This document shows, in pieces, positions 23,146-38,487 of a stretch of DNA of 64,000 nt. The notes under the pieces are model-generated. The model was not told the origin of the DNA. It made no database searches and saw only the letters and a program-made list of their open reading frames with translations. Made by a program: the position numbers and the translations under genes. The stretch is from Erinaceus europaeus (taxonomy: Eukaryota > Chordata > Mammalia > Eulipotyphla > Erinaceidae), in assembly GCF_950295315.1 (NCBI RefSeq), contig NW_026647180.1:434001-498000 (forward strand), in the 5' to 3' direction. The first letter of the stretch is position 1. Each line of letters starts with the position of its first letter.

Positions 23146-25303
23146 ACCCTCCTACACTGTGTTCATTGATGACAGGTTCAAACCTGGCTTGTAGATATTG
23201 TAAGGCAGCAGCTCTCATGCCCACAGACCCCAGACAGCCCCAGCCTTCACCATATGTTGTACTACCATAACTGACAATAATGTGTGTGTGTGTCTGTCTG
23301 GCTGTATGTGTGTGTCTGTGTGTGCTCAGAATACACCTATAGTAGTCTCTGAGCATGGGTGGCAAGGTAGCCAGCCTCAGCAACAACTTATGTACAGAGA
23401 ACCTAGCTCGTTAGGGAAAGCCAGCTAGTCCAGATTCTGGCTAAGCAAGAATGCATATGCAAAGGGACTCTCATGTCTCTCTCTCCTGAGTTCCCGATTC
23501 AATCTCATGCCTCACAATCATCCAAACACTGCCAATGGGGGAAGCTGGGGCACCCCTCAGAATTCAGGGGCAGGACCCTGTCCAGTCACGTTTGGCTGCA
23601 TACTGAGCCTCCAGGCTCGCAGTACACTTCTCAGTGGACAGCAGATTACAAGCCCAGAAAGAACCTAGAAAGAACTGTTTCTGAACATAGATGGGAACTG
23701 TGTTTGACCAAACAATAGTTTGGATGAACTTGTCCCGTTACACCTCCCATTTGGGTCCTGCTAAGAAAAATGCTCCTGTGGCCTCACAATCCCTGATCAT
23801 GGTGTCATGGTGTCCACACATCACACTCAGAGAGATTCCCAGAAGTAGGCATCCATGAGCGTCCCATACAAAGTCGCTCTGCTTGCAGGAAGCACAAATT
23901 TCCGGGCCCTTGCTATGGAGAGAAAAAAGGAAGATGGATGCCTCCATTGGCTGAATTAGGAGTTTCCAGTGGAGATCACAGGCCCGCCCCTCACTTGAGG
24001 GCCTGGCTGCTAATAAAGGCAATTGGAAACACCGGTTACCACTTGGGACCTGAGGACATAATACTCAGGAATCCCACCAGGAGCTAGCAGGCTGGCAGAC
24101 CTCCTGACCCCAGGATAGCTGTGCTCCTAGTTGGGAGGGCCTTCTAGCCAGAGATGAGAATATGCATTAGATACAAGAAAGAACTTCAGGTTTCAAAAGG
24201 ACTTGAAACACCAAGAGGCACTTGGAAAAGACATTAAACAGCCATGAAAATACCCTCTTTCAGAACCCTGGAAGTTTCCGTTTTGCGTGGAAAATCTGGA
24301 CACTGGTGTGGCCATAAGTACCACAGATCCTTTACATTCGGCCCAATAGAGGGAAAGCACAATGTGTGTGCCAGGGGGATAGAGATTCACTTCTCTTGAC
24401 CTGGGCTCTCATGGAATAAGGACAAGGATATGGTGCAGGAAATTGAGGAGGGTTGCATTTAGGCTGAGTGTCAGCCTCACAGCCCTGGAGAATGGGAGTC
24501 AAGCACAGAGAGCCTGGACAGCTGCAGCTGGAGATGGACATATGCCTGTTACCTGCAGCAGGATCGCTGTCTCCTCAGTTCCCCAATGTACTACGCCATA
24601 TGAAGGAGACTGAATAATCAGAAAGGCAAAGAAAGGAAAATTTCAACACCACGAAGTCCAAGTTTGCGATGCATGCACTGAATTCCATAAGGGCCCAGTG
24701 AAGAAGGCACATAGAGACAGTCAGAGGGACAGGATGACAGAGACAGAAAAGGACTGAAATCCAGGCCCTGTTTTGATCAGTGCTAGAGCACTGAAGACAA
24801 ACCCTCCATGCCCATGCATACTTCTTACAAGTGGCATTGTTATTTTATATTTGTGAGGAAAGGTTATACTTAGAACATCTAAGTCTTAGCCCACTCTGAG
24901 AAGCAACACTTGGCCTGCAGCCCTCTCTCCAAAACTGCCCTCGCCTCTCCAATTTGGAAGTAGTCTTAGTGATGCTCCAGCCACGATGGAGGCTGGCGTA
25001 TTGCAACTTCTTGGTCCAGCCTCAGACTGTCCTGTGTGCAGGGAACTGCACTATGTCTATTTCTTCTTTGATTTACAGTTTTGGGATAGGACTCGGTGGA
25101 CAAAAAGAGCAAGAGGGACGTAGATGATTTGGCAGTGGTAGTTTGTGCTGAAGGAGATTTGTAGAGTGTTAAGAGGTATACGAATGGCTCTGTGAGATGT
25201 CTCTCATGACTGTGGCTCAGAAGGGCCAGGTGTATCCGCATTACTACCCTAATCCAGAGCTGTGAAGGTCTCTAGGTAAAAAATATTTTCATATCTCTAC
25301 ATG

Positions 25304-25379
<76 letters not shown>

Positions 25380-25789
25380 TGGAAAGAGAGAGAGAGTAGT
25401 CATTTTCTACAATGGATTCGATATGACATTCAGACAATTAATTGCTAAAACCTGGAGAAAAACTGTGCATCAGGGAAAGAATTGTCCAAAGGAGTAAAAT
25501 CTCAAAATCATTAGCTATATGCAGCTACAACTGGACATAGCGAAAAAGGATTGAGAAGGAACTCATCAAGGAGACTCTCCAAATGGACAGGCACCACAAG
25601 TTTCCTAGTCTGGCAAAAGACACAGTGCATCTGGTAGTTCCCAGTGCAAGCCTCAGGGCAAAAACCACTCCCTCTTCAGTGTTTTTACATCTGAAAAGAA
25701 GCAAAGTGAACAAGGGCCAAAGAGAGCTACAATGGTGTCAATATTGAGCTGTAAATCAGAATGTACCAAGTGTTTTGCAAAAAAATCAC
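23146..25789 (+). repeat. Module A, unit A6
   Basis: This full A unit has a short TG tract (23281-23294) and the standard block order. Its (TA)n-(GA)n tract at 25306-25396 has interruptions in the GA part. It ends at the A-to-B junction. Confidence 0.85.
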
Positions 25790-26070
25790 ATTATTATAAA
25801 GTCTGAGTAATACTGGCATGGAAATGAGGAGACAGAATATGGCTTGTGTCAGAAAGACTTACAAACTGAGACTCCATTAGCCTAGGTGAAATCGCCAACA
25901 CAACAAGGCAGAGCTCAGCAGTGCTCTGGTAAATCTCTTGTTATATCTGGGCCTGTCAGTAATATAAATATATTAGTAAAATATTAATGAGTGAAAACAG
26001 AGTGTGTGAGAGTTAGAGACATAGAAGGCGAGAAGAGAAATAGACGAGTTGGAAAGAGACCAGAATTCAA
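25790..26070 (+). repeat. Module B, 5' part, joined to A7
   Basis: About 280 bp of B, slightly shortened near 25996-26010, leads into A7. Confidence 0.75.
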
Positions 26071-28260
26071 AAACCTCCTAAACTGTGTTCATTGATGACA
26101 GGTTCAAAGCTGGCTTGTAGATATTGTAAGGCAGCAGCTCTCATGCCCACAGACCCCAGACAGCCCCAGCCTTCACCATATACTATACTACCAGACCTGA
26201 CATGAATGTGTGTGAGTGTGTCTGTCTGTCTCTCTGTCTCTCAGTGTGTGTCTGTGTGTGCTCAGAACTCACTTATAGTAGTCTCAGAGCATGGGTGGCA
26301 AGGTATCCAGACTCACCTGCAACTTATGTACAGAGAACCTAGCTTGTTAGGGAAATCCAGCTAGCCCATATTCTGGCTAAGCAAGAATGCATATGCAAAA
26401 GGACTCTCATGTCTCACTCTCCTGAGTTCCCTATTCAAACTCATGCCTCACTATCATCCAAAAACTGCTAATGGGGGAAGCTGGGGCACCCCTCAGAATT
26501 CAGGGGCAGGACCCTGTCCAGTCATGTTTGGTTGCATACTCAGCCTACAGGCTCGCAGTCCACTTCTCAGTGGACAACAGATTACAAGGCCAGAAAGAAC
26601 CCAGAAAGAGCTGTTTCTCAACATAGATGGGAACTGTGTTTGACCAAACAATAGTGGATGAACCTGGCCCCTAACACCTCCCCTTTGGGTCCGGCTAAGG
26701 CAATTGTTCCTGTGTCCTAAAATCCCTGATCATGGTGTTCTGGTGTCCACACATCAAACTCAGAGAGATTCCCAGAAGTAGGCATGCATGAGTGTCCCAT
26801 ACAAAGTTGCTCTGCTTGCAGGAAGCACAAAATCCCCGGGCCATTGCTATGGAGAGACAAAAGGAAGATGGATGCCTCCATTGGCTTAATAAGGAGCTTC
26901 CAGTGGAGATCATAGCCCCGCCTCTCACCAGAGGGCCTGGCTGCTGCTAATAAAGGCAATGGGAAACACTGATACCACATGAGGCCTGAGGACATACTCA
27001 AGAATCCATCCAGGAGCTAGCAGGCTGGCAGACGTCCTAACACCGGGATAGCTGTGCTCCTAGTTGGGAGGGCCTTCGGGCCAGAGGTGAGATTATTCCC
27101 TAGATACAAGAACGAAATTCAGGTTTCAAAAGGATTTGAAACCCCAGGAGGCACTTCGAAAAGACATTTCACAGCCAACAAAACACCCTCTTTCTGAACC
27201 CTGGAATCTTCCGTTTTGCATGGAAAATCTGGACACTGGTGTGGCCATCAGTACCACAGATCCTTTAAATTTGGCCCTATAGAGGGAAAGCACAATGGGT
27301 GTGCCAGGGTGGTAGAGTTTCACTTCTCTTGACCTGGGATCTCATGGAATAAGGACAAGAGCGGTGCAGGAAATTGAGGAGTGCTGCATTTAGGTTGAGT
27401 GTTAGCCACAGGGCCCTGGAGAATGGGAGTAAAGCACAGAGGGCCAAGACAGCTGCAGCTGGAGATGGACATATGCCTCTTACCTGCAGCAGGAACGCTG
27501 TCTCCTAAGTTCTCCTCTGTACTACGCCATATGCACGAAACTAACTAAACCAAAGGGCAAAGAAAGGAAAATTTCAACACCAGGAAGACCGAGTTCACGA
27601 TGCATGCACTGACTTACAGGAAGGGTCAGGGAAGAAGGCATGTAGAGACAGTCAGAGAGACAGAATGACAGTGACTGAAAAGGATAAATACTGGCCCTTT
27701 GTTGATCAGTGCCAGAGCACTGAAGACAAACCCTCCATGCCCATGCATACTTCTTACAAGTGGCATTGTTATTTTATGTTTGTGAGGAAAGGTTACACTT
27801 ACGACATCTAGGTCTTAGCCCATTCTGAGAAACAACACTTGGCCTGCAGCCTACTCTCTAAAACTGACCTTGCCTCTCCATATAGAAGTAGTTTTAGTGG
27901 TGCTCCAGCCAAGATGCAGGCTGGCAATTGCATCTCCCTGGTCCAGCCTCAGAATGTCCTTTGTGTAGATAACAGAACTATGTCTATTTCTTATTTGATT
28001 TAGAGTTTTGGGAAAGGACTCGGTGGACAGAAAGAGCAAGAGTGAAGTAGATGATTTGGCCGCTGTAGTTTGTGTTGAGAGAGATTTGTAGAGTGAGAAG
28101 AGGTAAACGAATGGCTCTGTGACATGAATCTCATGACTGTGGCTCAGAAGGGCCAGGTGTATCCGCATTACTACCTGAAGCCAGAGCCGTGTAGGTCTCT
28201 AGATAAAATATATTTTCAGACCTCTACATGTTATATATATATATATAGAGAGAGAGAGAT

Positions 28261-28291
<31 letters not shown>

Positions 28292-28845
28292 CAGCAAGAC
28301 ACTGATGTAGTCATTTTCTACAATGGATGCGATATGATATTCAGAGAATTCATTGCTAAAACCTGGTGAGAAACTGCATCAGGAAAAGAATTGTCCAAAG
28401 GAGTAAAATCTCCAAATCATTAGCTATATGCAGCTCCAACGGGACCTAGCAAAAAAGGCTTAAGAATGAACTCATCCAGGAGACTCTCCACATGGACAGG
28501 CACCACAAGTTTCATAGTCTGGAAACACACACAGGGCAGCTTCTAATTCCCAGTGCAAGCATGAGGGCAAAAAACTCTCCCTCTTCAGTGTCTTTACATC
28601 TGAAAAGAAGAAAAGTGACCAAGGGCCAAGGAGAGTTACAATGGTGTCAATATTGAGCTGTAAATCAGAATGTGCCAAGTGTTTTGCACAAAATCACCTG
28701 TGCCACAGTGATTCTGTTGTTCTCTCTGTCTCTCCCTCCCTCACACACACACAAACACACACTCTCACAGTTACACACACGCACACATCCACAGAGGCAC
28801 AGGCAAAAAGGGAGTTATACACATGCACTCTGGACAGCTTCTGCA
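26071..28845 (+). repeat. Module A, unit A7
   Basis: This full A unit has an interrupted TG/TC tract (26206-26262), a short (TA)n with an imperfect (GA/CAGA)n tract (28232-28295), and (CA)n at 28741-28790. It continues into module C. Confidence 0.85.
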
Positions 28846-29165
28846 AGGCAAGGCTCTGGGTGAACCCTGCTTCGCAATTCCTAAAATCACGCCCAGCCTT
28901 TTGAGGCCTGCTCTGAGCTCCCATTGGCGGGCTTACTTCAGAAGGCCTGCAAACAGGGCTCCAGCCATGCTCTGATATGCCAGAGGCCTAGGCCATGCCC
29001 AGAACCCCTGCCAGCAATATCTTTGGCCAGTGTGTGGGGACACGCCCAGGAGTGTCAAGGCCCCTAGTCAGTGATTGGCCAGCAACCTTGAGCACCGCCC
29101 ACACGGCCCTGCAGCACACTCATTGGGCAGCCTCTGGAAGGCCCGCCCACCAGCCACTTCTGCTC
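28846..29165 (+). promoter_or_regulatory. Module C of A7
   Basis: This copy has 'cccattggcggg' near 28921, 'ctttggcc' (a mutated first box), 'cacgccc' near 29041, 'gtgattggcc' near 29071, 'caccgccc' near 29093 and 'ctcattgggc' near 29118, then 'cccgcccacc'. The alternating ATTGG/CGCCC order of the other copies is kept. Confidence 0.5.
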
Positions 29166-30720
<1,555 letters not shown>

Positions 30721-31040
30721 CAAGGCAGGGCCCTGGGTGAACCCTGCTTCGCACTTCCTGGAAGCACGCCCAGCCTTTTAAGGCCAGGTCTGAGCTCCCA
30801 TTGTTGGGCTTACTTCAGAAGGCCCGCAGACAAGGCACCAGCAATGCTCTGATAGGCCAGAGGCCAATGCCAAGCCCAGAACCCATGGAAGCAATATCTT
30901 TGGCCAGTGTGCTGGGACACGTCCAGGAGTGTCAAGACCCCTAGTCAGTAATTGGTCAGCAACCTTGAGAACCGCCCACAAGGCCCTGAAGCACGCTCAT
31001 TGGTCATCCTCTGGAATGCCCGCCCACCAGCCACTTCTGC
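30721..31040 (+). promoter_or_regulatory. Module C of A8
   Basis: This C cassette shows decay of boxes: 'cacgtcc' replaces 'cacgccc', 'gtaattggtc' replaces 'gtgattggcc' and 'ctcattggtc' replaces 'ctcattgggc'. The ATTGG cores therefore survive while some GC boxes are lost. It is nearly identical to the copies near 33.3 kb, but the copy near 35.9 kb is more diverged. Confidence 0.45.
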
Positions 31041-32657
31041 TGGAAAGAGATGAGAATTCAAAAACCTCCTACACTGTGTTCATTGATGACAGGTTCAAAT
31101 CTGGCTTGTAGAGAATGTAAGGCAGCAGCTCTCATGCCCTCAGACCCCAGACAGTCTCAGCCTTCACCATATGCTGTACTACCAGACCTGACAGTAATGT
31201 GTGTGTGTGTGTGTCTGTCTGTCTGTGTCTGTGAGTCCTCAGACCTAACCTATAGTAGTCTCAGAGCATGGGTGGCAAGGTAGCCAGCCTCACCTGCAAT
31301 TTATGTACAGAGAACCTAGCTGGTCATGGCAAGACAGCTACCCAGATTCTGGCTAAGCAATAATGCACATGCAAAGGGACTCTCATGTCTCCCTCTCCTG
31401 AGTTCCTGATTCAATCTCATGCCTCACTATCATCCAAACACTGACAACAGGGTAAGCTGGGACACCCCTCAGCTTTCAAGGTCAGGATCCTGTCCAGTCT
31501 CGTTTGGCTGCCTACTCAGCCTCCAGACTCTCAGTACACTGCTCAGGGCAGCTGATTACAAGCCCGGAATGAACCCAGAAAGTGCTGTGTTTCAACATAT
31601 ATGGGAACTGTGATCCTCTTCCTGAACCCTGGAAGCTTCCATTTTGCATGGAAAATCTGGACACTGGTGTGGCCATCAGTACCACCGATTCTTTACATTC
31701 GGCCCAATAGAGGGAAAGCACAATGTGTGTGCCAGGGTGGTAGAGTTTCACTTCTCTTGAGCTGGGATCTCATGGAATAAGGACAAGGATGTGGTGCAGG
31801 AAAATGAGGAGAGCTGCATTTAGGCTGATTGTCAGCCACAGGGCCCTGGAGAATGGGAGTCAAGCACAGAGGGCCTGGACAGCTGCATCTGGAGATGGAC
31901 ATATGCCTGTTACCTGCAGCAGGAACGCTGTCTCCTAAGTTCTCCTCTGTACTACGCCATATGCACGAGACTAACTAATCCAAAGGGCAAAGAAAGGAAA
32001 ATTTCAACACCAGGAAGACCGAGTTCATGATGCATGCACTGACTTCCCCGAAGGGTACAGGGAAGAAGGCACACAGAGCCAGTCAGAGAGACAGAATGAC
32101 AGTGACTGAAAAGGAGAAATTCTGTCCCTGTGTTGATCAGTGCCAGAGCACTTTAGACAAACCCTCCATTCCCATGATTACTTCTTACAAGTGGCATTGT
32201 TATTTCATGTTTGTGAGGAAAGGTTACACTTAGAACATCTAGGTCTTAGCCCACACTGAGAAGCAACACTTGTCCTGCAGCCCACTCTCCAAAACTGCCC
32301 TTGCCTCTCAAAATAGGAAGTAGTTTTAGTGATGCTCTAGCCAAATGCAGGCTGGCGTATTTCATCTCCCTGGTCCTGCCTCAGTCTGTCCTGTGTGCAG
32401 GGAACTACACTATGTCTATTCTTTGATTTAAAGTTTTGGGATAGGTCTAGGTGGACAGAAAGAGCAATAGTGAAATAGATGATTTGGAAGCTATAGTTTG
32501 TGCTGAGAGAGATTTGTAGAGTGACAAGAGGTAAACGAATGGTTCTGTGAGATAAATCTCATGAATGTGGCTCAGAAGGGCCAGGTGTATCCGCATTACT
32601 ACAATAATCCAGAGCTTTGAAGGTCTCTAGGTAAAAATATTTTCAGATCTCTACATG

Positions 32658-32737
<80 letters not shown>

Positions 32738-33300
32738 GGGCGGAGAAAGCAAGACACTGATGTAGTCATTTTCTATAATGGATGCGATATACATTCAGAC
32801 AATTGATTGCTATAACCTGGAGGGAAACTGTGCATCAGGAAAACAATTGTCCGATGGAGTAAAATCTCCAAATCATTACCTATATGCAGCTCCAAAGGGA
32901 CCTAGCGAAAAAGGCTAGAGAAGGAACTCATCCAGGAGACTCTCCACATGGACAGGCACCACAAGTTTCCTAGTCTGGCAACACACACAGGGCAGCTGCT
33001 AGTTCCCAGTGCAAGCCTCAGGGCAAAAACCTCTCCGATTTCCGTGTCTTTACATCTGAAAATAAGAAAAGTGACCAAGGGCCAAGGAGAGCTACAATGG
33101 TGTCAATATTGAGCTGTAAATCAGAATGTGCCAAGTGTTTTGCACAAAATCACCTGTGCCACAGTGATTCTGTTGTTCTCTCTGTCTCTCCCTCCCTCAC
33201 ACACACACAAACACACACTCTCACAGTTACACACACGCACACATCCACAGAGGCACAGGCACAAACGGTTTTATTACACATGCACACTGGACAGCTTCTG
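31041..33300 (+). repeat. Module A, unit A9 (shortened)
   Basis: This A unit lacks about 550 bp: 'atatgggaactgtgatcctctt' jumps directly to 'cctgaaccctggaagcttcc' at about 31617. It has a TG tract at 31198-31214 and a (TA)n-(GA)n tract with a G-rich end ('gggaggggggcgg') at 32658-32743. It is the first of two virtually identical units. Confidence 0.85.
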
Positions 33301-35237
33301 CAAGGCAGGGCCCTGGGTGAACCCTGCTTCGCACTTCCTGGAAGCACGCCCAGCCTTTTAAGGCCAGGTCTGAGCTCCCATTGTTGGGCTTACTTCAGAA
33401 GGCCCGCAGACAAGGCACCAGCAATGCTCTGATAGGCCAGAGGCCAATGCCAAGCCCAGAACCCATGGAAGCAATATCTTTGGCCAGTGTGCTGGGACAC
33501 GTCCAGGAGTGTCAAGACCCCTAGTCAGTAATTGGTCAGCAACCTTGAGAACCGCCCACAAGGCCCTGAAGCACGCTCATTGGTCATCCTCTGGAATGCC
33601 CGCCCACCAGCCACTTCTGCTGGAAAGAGATGAGAATTCAAAAACCTCCTACACTGTGTTCATTGATGACAGGTTCAAATCTGGCTTGTAGAGAATGTAA
33701 GGCAGCAGCTCTCATGCCCTCAGACCCCAGACAGTCTCAGCCTTCACCATATGCTGTACTACCAGACCTGACAGTAATGTGTGTGTGTGTGTGTCTGTCT
33801 GTCTGTGTCTGTGAGTCCTCAGACCTAACCTATAGTAGTCTCAGAGCATGGGTGGCAAGGTAGCCAGCCTCACCTGCAATTTATGTACAGAGAACCTAGC
33901 TGGTCATGGCAAGACAGCTACCCAGATTCTGGCTAAGCAATAATGCACATGCAAAGGGACTCTCATGTCTCCCTCTCCTGAGTTCCTGATTCAATCTCAT
34001 GCCTCACTATCATCCAAACACTGACAACAGGGTAAGCTGGGACACCCCTCAGCTTTCAAGGTCAGGATCCTGTCCAGTCTCGTTTGGCTGCCTACTCAGC
34101 CTCCAGACTCTCAGTACACTGCTCAGGGCAGCTGATTACAAGCCCGGAATGAACCCAGAAAGTGCTGTGTTTCAACATATATGGGAACTGTGATCCTCTT
34201 CCTGAACCCTGGAAGCTTCCATTTTGCATGGAAAATCTGGACACTGGTGTGGCCATCAGTACCACCGATTCTTTACATTCGGCCCAATAGAGGGAAAGCA
34301 CAATGTGTGTGCCAGGGTGGTAGAGTTTCACTTCTCTTGAGCTGGGATCTCATGGAATAAGGACAAGGATGTGGTGCAGGAAAATGAGGAGAGCTGCATT
34401 TAGGCTGATTGTCAGCCACAGGGCCCTGGAGAATGGGAGTCAAGCACAGAGGGCCTGGACAGCTGCATCTGGAGATGGACATATGCCTGTTACCTGCAGC
34501 AGGAACGCTGTCTCCTAAGTTCTCCTCTGTACTACGCCATATGCACGAGACTAACTAATCCAAAGGGCAAAGAAAGGAAAATTTCAACACCAGGAAGACC
34601 GAGTTCATGATGCATGCACTGACTTCCCCGAAGGGTACAGGGAAGAAGGCACACAGAGCCAGTCAGAGAGACAGAATGACAGTGACTGAAAAGGAGAAAT
34701 TCTGTCCCTGTGTTGATCAGTGCCAGAGCACTTTAGACAAACCCTCCATTCCCATGATTACTTCTTACAAGTGGCATTGTTATTTCATGTTTGTGAGGAA
34801 AGGTTACACTTAGAACATCTAGGTCTTAGCCCACACTGAGAAGCAACACTTGTCCTGCAGCCCACTCTCCAAAACTGCCCTTGCCTCTCAAAATAGGAAG
34901 TAGTTTTAGTGATGCTCTAGCCAAATGCAGGCTGGCGTATTTCATCTCCCTGGTCCTGCCTCAGTCTGTCCTGTGTGCAGGGAACTACACTATGTCTATT
35001 CTTTGATTTAAAGTTTTGGGATAGGTCTAGGTGGACAGAAAGAGCAATAGTGAAATAGATGATTTGGAAGCTATAGTTTGTGCTGAGAGAGATTTGTAGA
35101 GTGACAAGAGGTAAACGAATGGTTCTGTGAGATAAATCTCATGAATGTGGCTCAGAAGGGCCAGGTGTATCCGCATTACTACAATAATCCAGAGCTTTGA
35201 AGGTCTCTAGGTAAAAATATTTTCAGATCTCTACATG

Positions 35238-35317
<80 letters not shown>

Positions 35318-35763
35318 GGGCGGAGAAAGCAAGACACTGATGTAGTCATTTTCTATAATGGATGCGATATACATTCAGACAATTGATTGCTATAACCTGG
35401 AGGGAAACTGTGCATCAGGAAAACAATTGTCCGATGGAGTAAAATCTCCAAATCATTACCTATATGCAGCTCCAAAGGGACCTAGCGAAAAAGGCTAGAG
35501 AAGGAACTCATCCAGGAGACTCTCCACATGGACAGGCACCACAAGTTTCCTAGTCTGGCAACACACACAGGGCAGCTGCTAGTTCCCAGTGCAAGCCTCA
35601 GGGCAAAAACCTCTCCGATTTCCGTGTCTTTACATCTGAAAATAAGAAAAGTGACCAAGGGCCAAGGAGAGCTACAATGGTGTCAATATTGAGCTGTAAA
35701 TCAGAATGTGCCAAGTGTTTTGCACAAAATCACCTGTGCCACAGTGATTCTGTTGTTCTCTCT
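33080..35763 (+). repeat. Recent tandem duplication, right copy
   Basis: This is the counterpart of 30500-33183. The match ends near 35763, where this copy reads 'tctctctcttcctccatcacac' and the next one reads differently. Confidence 0.95.
33301..33620 (+). promoter_or_regulatory. Module C of A9
   Basis: This copy is nearly identical to 30721-31040, with the same decayed boxes (cacgtcc, gtaattggtc, ctcattggtc). It lies inside the 2,580-bp duplication. Confidence 0.45.
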
Positions 35764-35885
35764 CTCTCTTCCTCCATCACACACACACACAAACACACAC
35801 TCTCATCACACACTGTTACACACATGCACATATCCACAGAGGCACAGGCACAAATGGAGTTATACACATGCACACTGGACAGCTT
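33621..35885 (+). repeat. Module A, unit A10 (shortened, twin of A9)
   Basis: This unit carries the same ~550-bp deletion as A9 (junction at about 34197) and the same TG and TA-GA tracts (33778-33794 and 35238-35323). It ends in (CA)n at 35779-35830. Confidence 0.85.
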
Positions 35886-36208
35886 CTGCTAGGCAGGGCC
35901 CTGGACTGAACCCTCTTTGCACTTCTTGGAAGCACGCCCAGCCTTTTAAGGCCAGCTCTGAGCTCCTATTGTCAGGCTTACTTCAGAAGTCCTGCAGACA
36001 GGGCACCAGCCATGCTCTGATAAGCCAGAGGACAGGTCATGCCCAGAACCCCTGCCAGCAATATAATTGGTCAGTGTGCTAGGACACGCACAGTAGTATC
36101 AAGGCCCCTATTCAGTGATTGGCCAGCAACCTTGAGCACCGTCCACACGGCTCTGCAACACGCACATTGTGCAGCCTCTGGAAGGCCCCCCATTAGCCAC
36201 TTCTGCTG
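35886..36208 (+). promoter_or_regulatory. Module C of A10
   Basis: This C copy is more diverged than its twins. It has 'ataattggtc' near 36063, 'cacgcac' (a lost GC box), 'gtgattggcc' near 36116, 'caccgtcc' (lost) and 'cacattgtgc' (lost CCAAT box). Only part of the NF-Y/GC pattern remains. Confidence 0.4.
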
Positions 36209-38487
36209 GAAAGAGATGAAAATTCAAAAACCTCCTACACTGTGTTCATTGATGACAGGTTCAAACCTGGCTTGTAGAGATTGTAAGGCAGCAGCTCTCA
36301 TGCGCTCAGACCCCAGATAGCCCCAGCCTTTACCATATGCTGTACTATCAGACCTGACAGTAATCTGTGTGTGTGTGTCTGTCTGTCTGTCTGTCTGTCT
36401 GTGTCTGTGTGTGGTCAGAGCTTACATATAGAAGTCTCTGAGCATGGGTGGGAAGGTAGCCAGCCTCACCTGCAACTTATGTACAGAGAACCTAGCTGGT
36501 CAGGGCAAGCCAGCTAGCTCAGATTCTGGCTAAGCAAGAATGCACATGCAAAGGGACTCTCATGTCTCCCTCTCTTGAGTTCCTGATTCAATCTCATGCC
36601 TCACTATCATCCAATCACTGCCAATGGGGGAAGCTCGGGCACCCCTCAGAATTCAGGGGCAGGAGCCTGTCCAGTCACGTTTGCATGCCTACTCAGCCTC
36701 CAGAACCTCAGTCCACTGCTCAGGGCAGCAGATTACAAGCCCAGAATGAACCCAGAAAGAGCTGTGTTTCAACATAGATGGGAACTGTGTTTGACCATAC
36801 AATAGTGTAGAACCGGGCCCCTTACACCTACCCATTGGGTCCGGCTAAGGCAATTGCTCCTGTGGACTCACAATCCCTGATCATGGTGTCTTAGTGTCCA
36901 CACATCACACTCATAGAGATTCCCAGAAGTAGGCATGCATGAGTGTCCCATACAAAGTCGCTCTGCTTGCAGGAAGCACAAAATCCCCGGGCCCTTGCTA
37001 TAGAGAGACAAAAGGAAGATGGATATCTACATTGGCTGAATTAGGAGCTTCCCATGGAGATCACAGCCACGCCCCTCACCAGAGGGCCTGGCTGCTGTTA
37101 ATAAAGGCAATTGGAAACACCTGTTACCACTTGGGCCCTGAGGACATACTCAGGAATCCCTCCAGGAGATAGAAGTCTGGCAGACCTCCTGACCCAGGGA
37201 TAGCTGTGCTCCTACTTGGGAGGGCCTTCTGGACAGAGGTGAGAATATTCCCTAGATACCAGAAAGAACTTCACGTTTCAAAAGGATTTGAAACCCTAGG
37301 AGGCACTTGGAAAAGTCATTTCACAGCCATCAAAACACCCTCTTTCTGAACCCTGGAAGCTTCCATTTTGCGTGGAAAATCTGGACAGTGGTGTGGCCAT
37401 CAGTACCACAGATCCTTTATATTCGGCCCAACAGAGGGAAAGCACAATGTGTATGTCAGGGTGGTAGAGTTTCACTTCTCTTGAACTGGGCTCACATGGA
37501 ATAAGGACAAGGATGCTCTGCAGGAAATTAAGGAGAGCTGCATTTAGGCTGATTGTCGGCCACAGGTCCCTGCAGAATGGGAGTCAAGCACAGGGGACCT
37601 GGACAGATGCAGCTGGAGATGGACATATGCCTGTTACCTGCCCCAGGAACGCTGTCTCCTCAGTTCCCCCTCTGTTATACGCCATATTCTTTAGACTAAG
37701 CAATCCAAAGGGCAAAGAAAGTAAAATTTCAACACCAGAAACACGGTGTTCATGATGCATGCATTGACTTCCATGAAGGGTCCAGGGAAGAAGGCATATA
37801 GAGACAGTCAGAGAGACAGAATGACAGTGACTGAAAAGGACAAATACTGGCCCTTTGTTGATCAGTGCCAGAGCACTGAAGACAAACCCTCCATGCCCAT
37901 GCATACTTCTTACAAGTGGAATTGTTATTTTATGTTTGTGAGGAAAGGTTACACTTAGAACATCTAGGTCTTAACCCACTCTGAGAAGCAACACTTAGCC
38001 TACAGCCCACTCTCCAAAACTGCCCTTGCCTCTCCATATTGAAGTAGTTTTAGTGATGCTCCAGCCAAATGCAGGCTAGCATATTTCATCATCCTGGTCC
38101 AGCCTCAGCCTGTCGGGTGTGCAGGGAACTGCACTATGTCTATTTCTTCTTTGATTTACAGTTCTGGGATAGGACTTGGTGGACAAAAAGAGCAAGAGGG
38201 AAGTAGATGATTTGGAATCTGTACTTTGTGCTTAGAGAGATTTATAGAGTGACAAGAGGTAAACGAATGGCTCTGTGAGATGTCTCTCATGGCTGTAGCT
38301 CAGAAGGGCCAGGTCTATCCGCATTACTACCTGAATCCAGAGACTTGCAGGTCTCTAGCTTAAATATATTTTCAGAGAGAAATAAAGAGCAAGACACTGA
38401 TGTAGTCATTTTCTACAATGGATGTGATATGACATTCAGACAATTGATTGCTAAAACCTGGAGAGAAAGTGTGTATCAGGAAAAGAA
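36209..38487 (+). repeat. Module A, unit A11, 3' end replaced by D
   Basis: The standard block order is present, with TG/TGTC repeats at 36367-36412. The TA-GA tract is almost absent: 'atattttcagagagaaataaagagc' at 38368. The unit stops in 'catcaggaaaagaa' and continues as module D ('cactcaagtaaaagg'). Confidence 0.85.
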